A DNA stretch of 64,000 nucleotides, taken from Bradyrhizobium iriomotense (GTDB lineage Bacteria; Pseudomonadota; Alphaproteobacteria; Rhizobiales; Xanthobacteraceae). The notes below the pieces were generated by a model that searched no databases, was not told the DNA's origin, and was given only the letters and a program-made list of their open reading frames with translations. A program made the position numbers and the translations under genes. Numbering within the stretch: the stretch's first letter is position 1; every line of letters starts with the position of its first letter. The stretch covers positions 62,001 through 126,000 of the forward strand of contig NZ_JAFCLP010000011.1 in assembly GCF_018129405.1 (NCBI RefSeq). The letters are read 5' to 3'. Positions 1 through 9,022 of this stretch are shown in pieces.

Positions 1-1755
1 CCCCAGGCCTCGCGGGAATTGACTTCGAAACTGCAGCGTGAAACCGCGCTGTTCGAGCTGCTGTGCCCGGGCGTCCCTTCGCGACTCGATCACGGTTCGC
101 GCACACTCCGGCGCATGACGGCCGCACGAAGCGCCGAGAGGTCTCCCGCCTTTCACCTTGGCGCGACGGTGCTCGGTCCGGTGATGACCGCCTTCGACGC
201 CTTTGTCGCGGGGCGCTGCGAGCAGATCGCGGGTCCCGGCCGGCGGGTGGCGCTTGGCTTTCTCGGCCGTGACGGCTTTCTGTCGCACCGGATCTGGCAG
301 GATCTGCACGGGGCGACCTCGGCCTATCTCGAAATCAACCGCCGTGTCAGCCTGATGGCCTCGGCCGACACGATGCAGCCGCTCGTCGACTTTCTCGCCA
401 AGATAGCGAAGCTCGACGCGCCGACATTTCGCAACATGGTCAAGGTCCTGCCACCGAAAGTCGCGGCGTTCTTCGCGAAATCGCCCGACGGGATCGTGAC
501 CGGCCAAGAACTCGCCGAGGCGTTGCCCGCCCTGATGGAGACCGGCGAGCTTCTCGAGCTCGCCACAATCCAGCGTGCGCGGCTGCTCGCCTATCTGCGC
601 CACGCGATACCGGACTTCGATGACTGTACCGACCTCGTGCTTGCCGACCTCGGCTATTCCGGCAGCGTGCAGAAGGCCCTCCGGCGGGTCTTCGACCTGG
701 AAGGAATCAATATCCGTCTTCATGGCGCCTATCTCATCTCCCTCGATGATTGCTTCGACGATCTCGCCGAGCAGGACAGCGCGACAGGTTTCATCTCCGA
801 TCTCGTGATCGCGCCCCACGCCAAGCGCATGCTGTTGCGCAACGTCGCGCTGCTGGAGCAGGCCTGCTGCTCCGCCGATGGTTCGGTGCGCGACTATGAC
901 GGCGACCAGGTCCTGCGCGAGATCAACCCGCATTCCGCCAGCCAGATCGCGCTGGCCGCCGAAATCCAGGCCGGCGCGCTCGCCTTCGCGGCTGGCGCCG
1001 GGGATGTCGCACGGGACTTCTCCCTAAGCCCCTATGCCGCGCCCGACGTCGCGGTACGCTGGAGTGCCGCGACGCTGGCGCGCCTGTTGCTGCTGCCCGA
1101 TGACGACGAACTGGCGCTGCTCGGCGGCTTGCAGCACGACGTCAATCTCGGCACTCAGGCGCTGGCGCCGATGCTCGACCGCGATTTCGTCCGCAATCAG
1201 ATCACCGCGCGCGGCCTCTCGGCTGCCTGCACCTCGGCCGGGCCGCCGATGTGGCTTGCAGGCAGCTTCGCGCTGATGTCACCTTCCTACGCCTATCTCT
1301 ATACGCTGTTCGGCGCCAACCGCCTGCCCGCCGACGTCTTCGAAGAGAGTCCCTGTGGAATGGTTCAGGTCGGATTGTTTCGCGCCAATGGCGAGGCGGC
1401 GCTGGAATCGGTCGCCGTGCACCGAACCGGACTCGGGGAGCTGCGCGTGCGCGTTCCGGTTTCGCGCGCCATGGGTATCGCCATGCTGGCGCTTCCGTTG
1501 CCGAAATTCGCGGCCGAGGGCCTCCTGCATGGCGTCACTGTGCAATCCGCCGGCGAGACCCGCGAGGCCGCCGCAAGTCAGGACGTCGTCGGCATTGCAG
1601 CCGGGAGCCTGGTCTATGCCGGCGTGCAACGGAACGGCGAGCACTATCGCGCCGAGCGCGACGACGGCTGCCTGCTGATCCCGGTGGCGCCGATGACGCA
1701 GGAAATCGCGATCTATTCCGTCGCGATCACTCCGCTCGGTGCCGGCACCAAATAG
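1..1755 (+). CDS. Hypothetical protein, HAD/glycan-cluster type, 5' end probably outside window
   Basis: The frame is open to the left edge. The first possible start inside is a TTG at 19 (578 residues from there) with no clear ribosome site, so the true start probably lies upstream. The text carries LGFLGRDGFLSHRIW near residue 80 and ADLGYSGSVQKAL near 210. These resemble the F-L-x-R-D-G and D-(I/L)-G-x-x-G-S-x-Q segments of predicted HAD-superfamily proteins found in rhamnan and other surface-polysaccharide clusters (COG5610-like). I infer a cytoplasmic glycan-related role; the chemistry is unknown. The stop TAG overlaps the GTG of the next gene by one base, suggesting translational coupling. 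Confidence 0.6.
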   Translation, partial: PQASRELTSKLQRETALFELLCPGVPSRLDHGSRTLRRMTAARSAERSPAFHLGATVLGPVMTAFDAFVAGRCEQIAGPGRRVALGFLGRDGFLSHRIWQDLHGATSAYLEINRRVSLMASADTMQPLVDFLAKIAKLDAPTFRNMVKVLPPKVAAFFAKSPDGIVTGQELAEALPALMETGELLELATIQRARLLAYLRHAIPDFDDCTDLVLADLGYSGSVQKALRRVFDLEGINIRLHGAYLISLDDCFDDLAEQDSATGFISDLVIAPHAKRMLLRNVALLEQACCSADGSVRDYDGDQVLREINPHSASQIALAAEIQAGALAFAAGAGDVARDFSLSPYAAPDVAVRWSAATLARLLLLPDDDELALLGGLQHDVNLGTQALAPMLDRDFVRNQITARGLSAACTSAGPPMWLAGSFALMSPSYAYLYTLFGANRLPADVFEESPCGMVQVGLFRANGEAALESVAVHRTGLGELRVRVPVSRAMGIAMLALPLPKFAAEGLLHGVTVQSAGETREAAASQDVVGIAAGSLVYAGVQRNGEHYRAERDDGCLLIPVAPMTQEIAIYSVAITPLGAGTK

Positions 1756-3134
1756 TGCGCCTGATCGCGCCGCCCCGGACGTTGAAGTCCAAGGCTGGCG
1801 CGAGGGGCACGGAATTGACGGACGGGACGCACGAAGACCTTGATCGGCTGCTGCAATCCGGCGGTGTCAGGCTCGGCCCGGCCCAGCGCAACCGCCTGGG
1901 CTGGCTGGTCGAGCACTACGGTGCGCCGATGCTCGACGGTTTCAGCGAGGGGCGGCGGAACGGCGTCATCGTTCTGAGGGAGCCGCCGAGCGGGGCGGCC
2001 GCCGAGCTGTTCTATCGCTCGCTCACCCCCGGCTGCGCTGTCGTCATTCCCAGAAGCGAGAATCCCGGCTTCGATTTCCTCAAGTCCAAGCTGACCGAAT
2101 TCGGCACCGTCGGCCCCTGCGGCGCGGACGGCCCGCACGAGATGTGGTGGGGCGGTATCGGCTGGTCGAAATTCCTCACCGCAGCCGACACGTCCACGAT
2201 CCGCCCGCGGATCGTCTCCTGCTATCCGCGGGGCGGCGATGCGACCGCTGCCTTCGCGCTCCGGCACTCGCTCGAGCGCTTCGACCTCGCCTGTCACATC
2301 GAGCCGATCGAGACCCAGCTCGGCGAGCGCATCCTCTGCTTCGAGAAAGCGGAGTTCATGGTGCGGATGTGGAACAAGTATCGCGAGCCGCTGCTGTTCG
2401 TCGAGGCCGGCGCCGTGTTGCGCGAGGCGCCGCTGCTGCCGTCCTTCCTCGGCTGCGATGTCGCCTTGCACAAGTGGAATCGCTGGGAGATGTCGGCGCG
2501 CACGCTCTATCTCGGCCGCACCCAGCGCGCCGAAATGCTGCTCCGCGCCTGGCAGCAGCTCGCCGCATCCTATCCTGCGATCTGGGAGGGCTATTTGCTC
2601 GACCAGGCCTGGAGCCTGACCTCCTCACAGGGGCCGCTCGATACCGTGTGGCTTCCCCGCTCCTATCATTCGCTGAAAGGCGACCTCGGCGCGATGCGCG
2701 CCACGATCCTGCATGACCAGCAGACCACGACACTGGAGCTTGGTCCCGACCCCGGCTTTGCCGGCATCGTGCGCACGGCCCGCCGTGCCGGCCGCACCGG
2801 CTCCCGCGACGCCTTCATGGTGATGACCTCGAAAGCCGAGACCGGCGGCGGCATCGCCGTGATCCTGCGCGACGTCTCGGCCAGTGACGCGGGCGCGGTG
2901 GCTGCAACCGTGGAAGCCGTGACCGGTGCCTATGCCGCCGATTGCGGCGGCTACGGCCGGCTGGAGCTGTCGCTCTGCGCCTGGCAGGACGACGTCGGCG
3001 CCGCGCGCGAAGCCGCCGCTCTCGCGCGCTACCGCGTCCTGGAGATCGCGCCGGGACAGCGCATCGCCAACGATTTCTTCGCGATCCACGCTTCCGAACA
3101 TGCGGCCATGACCGCCCGCCATCTCTTCCCCTGA
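1755..3134 (+). CDS. Hypothetical protein with GT-A glycosyltransferase-like middle domain
   Basis: 459 residues from the GTG that overlaps the preceding stop; a TTG at 1815, after an AG-rich stretch, is an alternative. Residues of roughly 150-320 read like a nucleotide-diphospho-sugar transferase fold: a KAEFMVRMWNKY helix, then LLFVEAGAVL where such enzymes carry the metal-binding D-x-D strand, then CDVALHKW, an AEMLLRAW helix and a late LPRSYH. The D-x-D is replaced by E-x-G, so activity is doubtful or metal-independent. The C-terminal third, containing GGGIAVILRDVSASDAG, is unassigned. It probably works with its two neighbours. The glycosyltransferase call is inference from pattern only. 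Confidence 0.55.
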   Translation: MRLIAPPRTLKSKAGARGTELTDGTHEDLDRLLQSGGVRLGPAQRNRLGWLVEHYGAPMLDGFSEGRRNGVIVLREPPSGAAAELFYRSLTPGCAVVIPRSENPGFDFLKSKLTEFGTVGPCGADGPHEMWWGGIGWSKFLTAADTSTIRPRIVSCYPRGGDATAAFALRHSLERFDLACHIEPIETQLGERILCFEKAEFMVRMWNKYREPLLFVEAGAVLREAPLLPSFLGCDVALHKWNRWEMSARTLYLGRTQRAEMLLRAWQQLAASYPAIWEGYLLDQAWSLTSSQGPLDTVWLPRSYHSLKGDLGAMRATILHDQQTTTLELGPDPGFAGIVRTARRAGRTGSRDAFMVMTSKAETGGGIAVILRDVSASDAGAVAATVEAVTGAYAADCGGYGRLELSLCAWQDDVGAAREAAALARYRVLEIAPGQRIANDFFAIHASEHAAMTARHLFP

Positions 3135-3147
3135 CGGATCTCAGACG

Positions 3148-3684
3148 ATGCTCAAGACCATCATCCTGCTCACCGATACCGTGCAACAGCAGCAGCCGCT
3201 CGCCAACCTGCTCCGCGAGCACAATCGCGATCTCGCCTTCTGCTCGGCGCTGCGCGCAGCGGACCTCAGCGCGATCGAAGCGGACGTGCTGAGCGGGGCG
3301 CGGCTGGTGTCCTTTGCCGCCGACGTCGCCGTCCCCGAAAAGTTCCTGCTCCGGCTCGGCTATGGCGCCTACAAGTTCTACGTCGCGCCGACGCAATATC
3401 CGGGTCTGCCGCCGGCGCCCGACGAGAGCGACGAGGATCCGCGCTGCTATTCGGTGATCGCGCAATCGATGACGATCTGGCCAGATTTCAAGAAGGTCGT
3501 CGGTCTGGAAACCGTGACGATCCCTGATGGCACCGTTCCTGCCGAGCGCGAGCGGCTGGTGTTCTCCCGCCTTGCGCACCTGTTCTGGCAGATGTCGGGC
3601 ATGATCGCCGGCGAGGCGGCCGATATTCCTGCAATCATCGGGTCCGGCGAGGGCCCGCGCCCGACGCTTGCGATGATGAACTGA
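3148..3684 (+). CDS. Formyltransferase-fold-like protein, probably catalytically inactive
   Basis: 178 residues starting at the ATG 13 bases after the previous stop. The segment LVSFAADVAVPEKFLLRLGYGAYKF followed by APTQYPGLPP matches the core of formyl-transferase N-terminal domains, which usually read s-F-x-T-D-x-I-(V/I)-P ... Y-N-F-H-P-G-P-P-x-x-P-G. The catalytic Asn and His of Y-N-F-H are Lys and Tyr here. A pseudo-enzyme, or a binding protein acting with the two upstream genes, is therefore more likely than a true transferase. The gene is convergent with the next gene, whose stop lies one base away. Family placement is by eye. Confidence 0.55.
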   Translation: MLKTIILLTDTVQQQQPLANLLREHNRDLAFCSALRAADLSAIEADVLSGARLVSFAADVAVPEKFLLRLGYGAYKFYVAPTQYPGLPPAPDESDEDPRCYSVIAQSMTIWPDFKKVVGLETVTIPDGTVPAERERLVFSRLAHLFWQMSGMIAGEAADIPAIIGSGEGPRPTLAMMN

Positions 3685-3685
3685 G

Positions 3686-4933
3686 CTAGCGCGCGGGCCT
3701 GCGACCCTGCGCCGACAGTGCGTCGCGATGCTCGGGCGCTGCGATCGCGATCAAGCGGCGCGCACGCTCGGTAAGGCCGCAGCCGCGCAGCTCGGCGATG
3801 CCCCATTCGGTGACGACAGCGTCGACATCGGCGCGGGGTGTCGTCACGGTCTCGACATTGGCGACGATCCGGCTGGTCCCGTCCGACGCCGTCGCCGGCA
3901 GCGCGATGATCGCCCTGCCCCCGCGTGACGCATTGGCGCCGCGCACGAAATCGAGCTGCCCGCCGATCGCGCCGACCGCAACGCCATTCAGCGTCTCGGA
4001 ATTGACGCTGCCATCGAGTCCGACCTGAAGCGCCGAGTTGATCGCGACTAACCGGTCGATCTGCGCCAGAACGCCTTGACCGTGCGTGTAGGACGTCGGC
4101 CGCACTGCTACCGCCTTGTTTTCATGCACGAAGCGATAGAGCCGCCGGGTCCCGATCACCTGGTTGGTGACGGTGATCCCGGCATCGATCCCTTTCTTCG
4201 TATTCGTCACCGCGCCGCGTTCGATCAGATCGACAACGGCATCGTTGATCAGGCCGGAATGGATGCCGAGATCGCGCGCATGGGACAACGACGACAGGAT
4301 CGCGTCCGGAATGCGGCCGACGCCGAACTGGAGCGTGCTGCCGTCGGAGATCAGGCTTGCTGCATGCCCCGCGATACGACGCGAGACATCGTCGAGCGGC
4401 GTCGATGCCAGTTCGACCGGCGGACGGCGGGCAGCTACGCGCATCTGGATCGGCACATCCTCCGGCCATTCCGCCCCGAACGTAAAGGGCGCATCCGGAT
4501 TGATCTCCGCGATGACGAGGCGGGCCCCGCGCGCGGCATCGATGACATAGTCGTTGGAGAGGCTGGTACTGAGCCTTCCATCATCGGCCTCCGCCAATTG
4601 CACCAGAACGACGTCCGCCCTGTGGCGCCGCGCGGCGAAATCTGCACAGAAGGCGCTGTAGTTGCTTGGAATCACGTCAAGCCGCCCGGCCTTGGCGAGC
4701 CGCCGCGCATTGCCGATCACGCCATAGCTCTGGAACGACACGTTCGCGCTTGCTGCGGAAAACGTCTCCGAGAACACCGGTCCGACCATCATCCGAAACG
4801 GCGGAAGTTGCGCCGCCTGCGCCATCAGCGCTTCGGTCAGGGTGACCGGCTCCGCTGTCGCCTGCCCGCACACCACGAGATCGCCTTCCCGGATCAAGCC
4901 GGAAAAATCGATCGGCGGCGGCTCCCCTGACAT
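3686..4933 (-). CDS. Acetyl-CoA hydrolase / 4-hydroxybutyrate CoA-transferase family protein
   Basis: 415 residues, the usual length for Cat1-type CoA-transferases, which exchange CoA between an acyl-CoA and a free acid. Family landmarks are LQFGVGRIPDAIL (about 201-213), LGIHSGLINDAVVDLIERG (222-240), GTRRLYRFVHEN, and a glycine-rich GGQLDFVRGA near 320. Where characterised relatives have a Glu after H-S/T, this protein has Gly227. It might use another residue or act differently. It is the last gene of the ligase/dehydrogenase/TRAP arm, 7 bases behind the ligase. The itaconate CoA-transferase RipA of Yersinia belongs to this broad family, which fits the locus reading. Confidence 0.82.
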   Translation of the reverse strand: MSGEPPPIDFSGLIREGDLVVCGQATAEPVTLTEALMAQAAQLPPFRMMVGPVFSETFSAASANVSFQSYGVIGNARRLAKAGRLDVIPSNYSAFCADFAARRHRADVVLVQLAEADDGRLSTSLSNDYVIDAARGARLVIAEINPDAPFTFGAEWPEDVPIQMRVAARRPPVELASTPLDDVSRRIAGHAASLISDGSTLQFGVGRIPDAILSSLSHARDLGIHSGLINDAVVDLIERGAVTNTKKGIDAGITVTNQVIGTRRLYRFVHENKAVAVRPTSYTHGQGVLAQIDRLVAINSALQVGLDGSVNSETLNGVAVGAIGGQLDFVRGANASRGGRAIIALPATASDGTSRIVANVETVTTPRADVDAVVTEWGIAELRGCGLTERARRLIAIAAPEHRDALSAQGRRPAR

Positions 4934-4940
4934 TGCCGCC

Positions 4941-6494
4941 TCAACCCATCGGGATCAGGCGTGCGGATGACTCAGCCAGCAGCGCGCGCAGCTCCGTCTT
5001 CACGATCTTGCCATAGCTGTTCTTGGGCAATTCGGCGGTGAGGTAATAGTGCTTGGGCCGTTTGAAACGAGCGATCCACGCATTGCACATCTGGTCGAGC
5101 TCTTCTCGCGTGACCGTCCTGCCCGCGACGGGAACGACAACGGCCACCACCTCCTCGCCCCATTCCGGATGCGGCCGGCCGATCATCGAGACCTCGGCGA
5201 CGGCCTCGTGCCGCAGCAGCACCTCCTCGACCTCACGCGGATAGATGTTGGTGCCGCCGGAGATGATGACGTCCTTGGAACGGTCCTTCAGCGTCAGGAA
5301 GCCATCGGCATCGAAGACGCCCATGTCGCCGGTGTAGAGCCAGCCGTCACGCAACGTGTTCCCTGTGGCGTCCGGGTTTTGCCAGTAGCCGGACATCACG
5401 GTATCGCCGCGCACGATGATCTCGCCGATCTCATCAGGCGCAACGTCCCGGCCCGCCTCATTCACGGTGCGCACCTGGACCACGCCCTGTGCGATGCCGA
5501 CCGAGGCGAGACGTTCCTCGTGACGCGGATGGCCGGCGTCGACATGCATGCTCTTCGGCAAATACGTGATGGTCATCGGCGTCTCGCCCTGACCATAGAT
5601 TTGCGCCAGCTTCGGCCCGAACACGGCGAGCGCAGCCTTGCAATCGGCCACATACATCGGGCCACCGCCATAGATGATGGTCTTCAGCCCGGGCGCGGTT
5701 GCACCGGTCGCTTCCGCCGCGACCGTCAGGCGCCGCACCATGGTTGGCGCAGCGAAGAAGGAAATGCCGTCGCACTTCGCCGTGAGCTCGAGAATTTCGT
5801 CCGGCTCGAAGCGGCCGCTCTCCGGAATGATCTGCGCGCCCATGCCGAGCACATGCGGCACCATGTAGAGGCCGGAGCCGTGCGACATCGGCGCGGCGTG
5901 CAGCAGCGCCTCGCCAGGAACGATCGGGTTGATCTCGGCGAGATAGTTCAGCGACATCGCAAGCAGATTGCGATGGCTCAGCACCGCGCCCTTGGGGCGG
6001 CCGGTGGTGCCGCTGGTGTAGAAGATCCAGGCGGGATCGGTGATCCTGACATCGGCGATGGCGATGCCGTCAACCTTCTCCATACCGCGATGTTCGGCCG
6101 AGCCGATCTCGACGATGCGCGGTTTTGCCGTGCCGAGCGTCAGTGCTTCCGAGGCAACACCTGCCATGTCTTCGGTCACGAACATGACCGCAGCGCCGGA
6201 GTTGTCGAGAATGAACGCGACCTCGCGCGGATGCAGTTTTGCGTTGATGGGAACGGCGACGAGGCCGGCATGCCAGCAGGCATAGAGACAGGCGACATAG
6301 TCGGGCACGTTCTTCATCAGCAGCGCGACGCGGTCGCCTTTGGCGAGACTGAAGCGCTGCTGCAACGAGGCGGCCAGTGACGCCATAGTTGCGCCGAGCC
6401 GGCCGTAGTCCGCAACCGGCGTCAGCCCCTTGAGCAGGGCCGGCGCGGACGCATCAGCCCTGGCGGCACGCAGGAGGTGGTGAGCGATGTTCAT
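4941..6494 (-). CDS. AMP-dependent acyl-CoA synthetase (ligase)
   Basis: 517 residues of the ANL adenylate-forming family, which activates a carboxylic acid with ATP and CoA. The phosphate loop YTSGTTGRPKG is at 159-169. YGQGETPMT is the A5 motif, GWLYTGDMGVFDADGFLTLKDR holds the hinge and A7/A8 motifs, and PKNSYGKIVKTEL near the C-terminus supplies the catalytic lysine. The start is an ATG with GGAGGA five bases upstream. No signal peptide is visible, so it is cytoplasmic. It sits between the acyl-CoA dehydrogenase and the CoA-transferase and may activate the acid brought in by the TRAP transporter. Substrate chain length cannot be read. Confidence 0.92.
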   Translation of the reverse strand: MNIAHHLLRAARADASAPALLKGLTPVADYGRLGATMASLAASLQQRFSLAKGDRVALLMKNVPDYVACLYACWHAGLVAVPINAKLHPREVAFILDNSGAAVMFVTEDMAGVASEALTLGTAKPRIVEIGSAEHRGMEKVDGIAIADVRITDPAWIFYTSGTTGRPKGAVLSHRNLLAMSLNYLAEINPIVPGEALLHAAPMSHGSGLYMVPHVLGMGAQIIPESGRFEPDEILELTAKCDGISFFAAPTMVRRLTVAAEATGATAPGLKTIIYGGGPMYVADCKAALAVFGPKLAQIYGQGETPMTITYLPKSMHVDAGHPRHEERLASVGIAQGVVQVRTVNEAGRDVAPDEIGEIIVRGDTVMSGYWQNPDATGNTLRDGWLYTGDMGVFDADGFLTLKDRSKDVIISGGTNIYPREVEEVLLRHEAVAEVSMIGRPHPEWGEEVVAVVVPVAGRTVTREELDQMCNAWIARFKRPKHYYLTAELPKNSYGKIVKTELRALLAESSARLIPMG

Positions 6495-6518
6495 GGCGAT
6501 CCTCCGCTGGCGCTGAGC

Positions 6519-7685
6519 CTAGTACGACTTGGCGAGCCCGAGCACCTTTTCCGCAATAAAACTGAGCGCAAGCTGCGGGCTGACCGGCGCGATGCGCGGG
6601 ATCAGCACTTCGCGCAAGTAGCGCTCGACGTGGAATTCCTTGGCGTAGCCGAAGCCGCCATGGGTCATCACCGCCTGCTCGCAGGCATGATACCCTGCTT
6701 CGCCGGCGAAATATTTCGCGGCGTTCGCGCCGGCGCCGCAAGGCAAGCCCTTGTCGTATTGCCAGGCCGCCTGCATCACCATCAGCCAGGCCGCCTCAAG
6801 CTCGACCCAGTTCACCGCGAGCGGATGCTGGATGCCCTGGTTCTTGCCGATCGGACGATTGAAAACAACGCGCGTCTTGGCGTATTCGGTCGCGCGCGAC
6901 AGCGCGAGCTTGCCGAGGCCGACGGCTTCCGCCGCGATCAGGATGCGCTCGGGGTTCATGCCTTCGAGAATGTACTGAAAACCCTTGCCCTCTTCGCCGA
7001 TGCGGTCTTCCATCGGAATTTCAAAGTCCTCGAAGAAGAGCTCGTTGGAATCGACGATCTTGCGGCCCATCTTCTCGATCTCGTGGACCTTGATCCTGTT
7101 GCGGTCGAAATCGGTGTAGAACAGGCTGAGCCCGTGCGTCGGCGAGCGCACCTCCTCCAGCGGCGTGGTACGCGCCAGCAGCAGGATCTTGTGCGCGACC
7201 TGCGCGGTCGAGATCCACACCTTCTGGCCGTTGACGATGTAGCGGTCGTTCTTGGCGACCGCGCGGGTCTTCAGTTGCGTGGTGTTGAGGCCGGTATTGG
7301 GCTCGGTGACGGCGAAGCACGCCTTCTCGCGGCCCTCGACCATCGGCGGCAGCATGCGCTTGCGCTGCTCCTCGGTGCCGAACACGACCACGGGATTGAG
7401 CCCGAACACGTTGATGTGTACCGCGGAGGCGCCCGACATGCCGGCACCGGATTCCGCAATAGTGCGCATCATGATCGCGGCTTCGGTGATGCCGAGCCCG
7501 GAGCCGCCATATTCCTCCGGCACGCAGATGCCGAGCCAGCCGGCGTCAGCCAGCGCCTTGTGGAAATCATGCGGGAAGCCGCCGTCATGGTCCTTCTTCA
7601 GCCAATAGGCATCGGGAAAGCCCTCGCAGATCTTGGCAATGGCATCGCGAATGGCTTCCTGCTGATCGGTGAGCGCGAAATCCAT
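6519..7685 (-). CDS. Acyl-CoA dehydrogenase, atypical catalytic region
   Basis: 388 residues, standard length for the FAD-dependent acyl-CoA dehydrogenases that insert an alpha,beta double bond. The start has AAGGAG nine bases upstream. CFAVTEPNTGLNTTQLKTRA and the C-terminal HGGFGYAKEFHVERYLRE are family signatures. The usual I-Y-E-G-T segment that carries the catalytic Glu is replaced by IPRIAPVSPQ, as I recall for one soil-proteobacterial clade, so the base must lie elsewhere (as in isovaleryl-CoA dehydrogenase) or the reaction differs. It is 24 bases from the ligase gene and 36 from the TRAP permease. Confidence 0.9.
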   Translation of the reverse strand: MDFALTDQQEAIRDAIAKICEGFPDAYWLKKDHDGGFPHDFHKALADAGWLGICVPEEYGGSGLGITEAAIMMRTIAESGAGMSGASAVHINVFGLNPVVVFGTEEQRKRMLPPMVEGREKACFAVTEPNTGLNTTQLKTRAVAKNDRYIVNGQKVWISTAQVAHKILLLARTTPLEEVRSPTHGLSLFYTDFDRNRIKVHEIEKMGRKIVDSNELFFEDFEIPMEDRIGEEGKGFQYILEGMNPERILIAAEAVGLGKLALSRATEYAKTRVVFNRPIGKNQGIQHPLAVNWVELEAAWLMVMQAAWQYDKGLPCGAGANAAKYFAGEAGYHACEQAVMTHGGFGYAKEFHVERYLREVLIPRIAPVSPQLALSFIAEKVLGLAKSY

Positions 7686-7721
7686 GTTCTTGATCTCCTT
7701 CTTGGGAGCCGGGCTCCGATC

Positions 7722-9011
7722 CTAGCGCCCCATCTGCGAGGGCAGCCAGAGGATGATAGACGGAAACGCCACCAGAATCGCGATCGCAATCAGGTGCGCG
7801 ATGAAATGCGGAAAGGTGCCGTGAAACACTTCCGCCACCGGCCGCTTGGCATAGCGAGCGACGATGAAGCAGTTGAGCCCGACCGGCGGCGTGATCATGC
7901 CGACCTCGGCGGTGACGATCTTGATGACGCCGAACCAGATCGGGTCGAAGCCGAGCGTCTTGATCAGCGGCAGCACGATCGGCACGGTCAAGACCAGGAT
8001 CGCGATCTGGTCCATGAAGGAGCCGAGGACAATGTAGCCGAACAGGATCAGCGTGATGATGACCCAGCGCGAGGCCTGCAACGACCCGACCCAGGCGACG
8101 AGATCCTGCGTGACATGGGTGAGCGTGAAGAAGTAGCCGAAGATCGAGGCACCGACGAGGATCGTCACGATCATGCAGGTGCCGTGGCAGGCGCTGAGCA
8201 GGGCACGATAGAGCGAGGCCGCGGTCACCCTGCGCTTGGCGAATGCCAGCCCCAGCGCGCCGGCAGCGCCGAGCGCCGAAGCCTCGGTCGGCGTCGCCAC
8301 GCCGAGATAGATGGTACCGGTGACGAGCGAGAACAGCAGCGCCATCGGGCCGACCTGCCACAGCAAGGAAAACCGCTCGCGCCAGGAGACAGGCTCGACC
8401 CGCGGGGCACGGGACGGATCCTGCCAGACCAGGAAATAGATCGTCGCCATGATCGTGGCGGTCACGAGCGCCGCCGGAATGATGCCGCCGATCAGGAGCT
8501 GTCCGATGTTGACCTCGGCGAGCAGACCGAAGATCACCAGCGCCACGCTGGGCGGGATCAGCATGGCCAGCGTCCCCGAGATCGCGACGACGCCGGCCGC
8601 CATCTTGGGCTCGTAGCCCTGGCGGATCATCGCCGGAAGGCTCGTCGACGACAGCGTCGCGGCCGATGCCGTCGAGGTGCCGCAGATCGCGCCAAAGCCG
8701 GCGCCGGCGAGCGCCGTCGCCATGCCGAGCCCGCCGGGGATGCGGCCGACCCATGCGGACGCCGCCTTGAACATGTCGTCGGCGACGCCGGACAGCAGAA
8801 CGAGGTCCGCCATCAGCAGGAACATCGGGATCGTGATCAATTCATAGGACGAAACCGTCGAGAGCGGCGCCGTCTGCAGGATGCCGAACAGCGTGCCGGT
8901 GCCGCCGACCATGAGGAGGCCGACAGAGCCGGCAAATCCCATGGCGAATCCGACCGGCGTGCCGATCGCCAGCAGGAGAAAAAGCAGTCCGAGCACGAGA
9001 GTGACTGTCAT
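7722..9011 (-). CDS. TRAP transporter large permease (DctM type)
   Basis: 429 residues, hydrophobic almost throughout, with about a dozen membrane segments. It carries DctM-family text such as GTSTASAATLSSTSLPAM, AISGTLAMLIPPSVALVIFG and TPTEASALGAAGAL. This subunit is the ion-coupled channel of tripartite ATP-independent periplasmic transporters in the inner membrane. It lies 11 bases after the small permease gene. With the binding protein (9614-10642) it makes a complete importer, most likely for an organic acid given the CoA enzymes on both sides. Confidence 0.94.
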   Translation of the reverse strand: MTVTLVLGLLFLLLAIGTPVGFAMGFAGSVGLLMVGGTGTLFGILQTAPLSTVSSYELITIPMFLLMADLVLLSGVADDMFKAASAWVGRIPGGLGMATALAGAGFGAICGTSTASAATLSSTSLPAMIRQGYEPKMAAGVVAISGTLAMLIPPSVALVIFGLLAEVNIGQLLIGGIIPAALVTATIMATIYFLVWQDPSRAPRVEPVSWRERFSLLWQVGPMALLFSLVTGTIYLGVATPTEASALGAAGALGLAFAKRRVTAASLYRALLSACHGTCMIVTILVGASIFGYFFTLTHVTQDLVAWVGSLQASRWVIITLILFGYIVLGSFMDQIAILVLTVPIVLPLIKTLGFDPIWFGVIKIVTAEVGMITPPVGLNCFIVARYAKRPVAEVFHGTFPHFIAHLIAIAILVAFPSIILWLPSQMGR

Positions 9012-9022
9012 CGATGCCGCCG

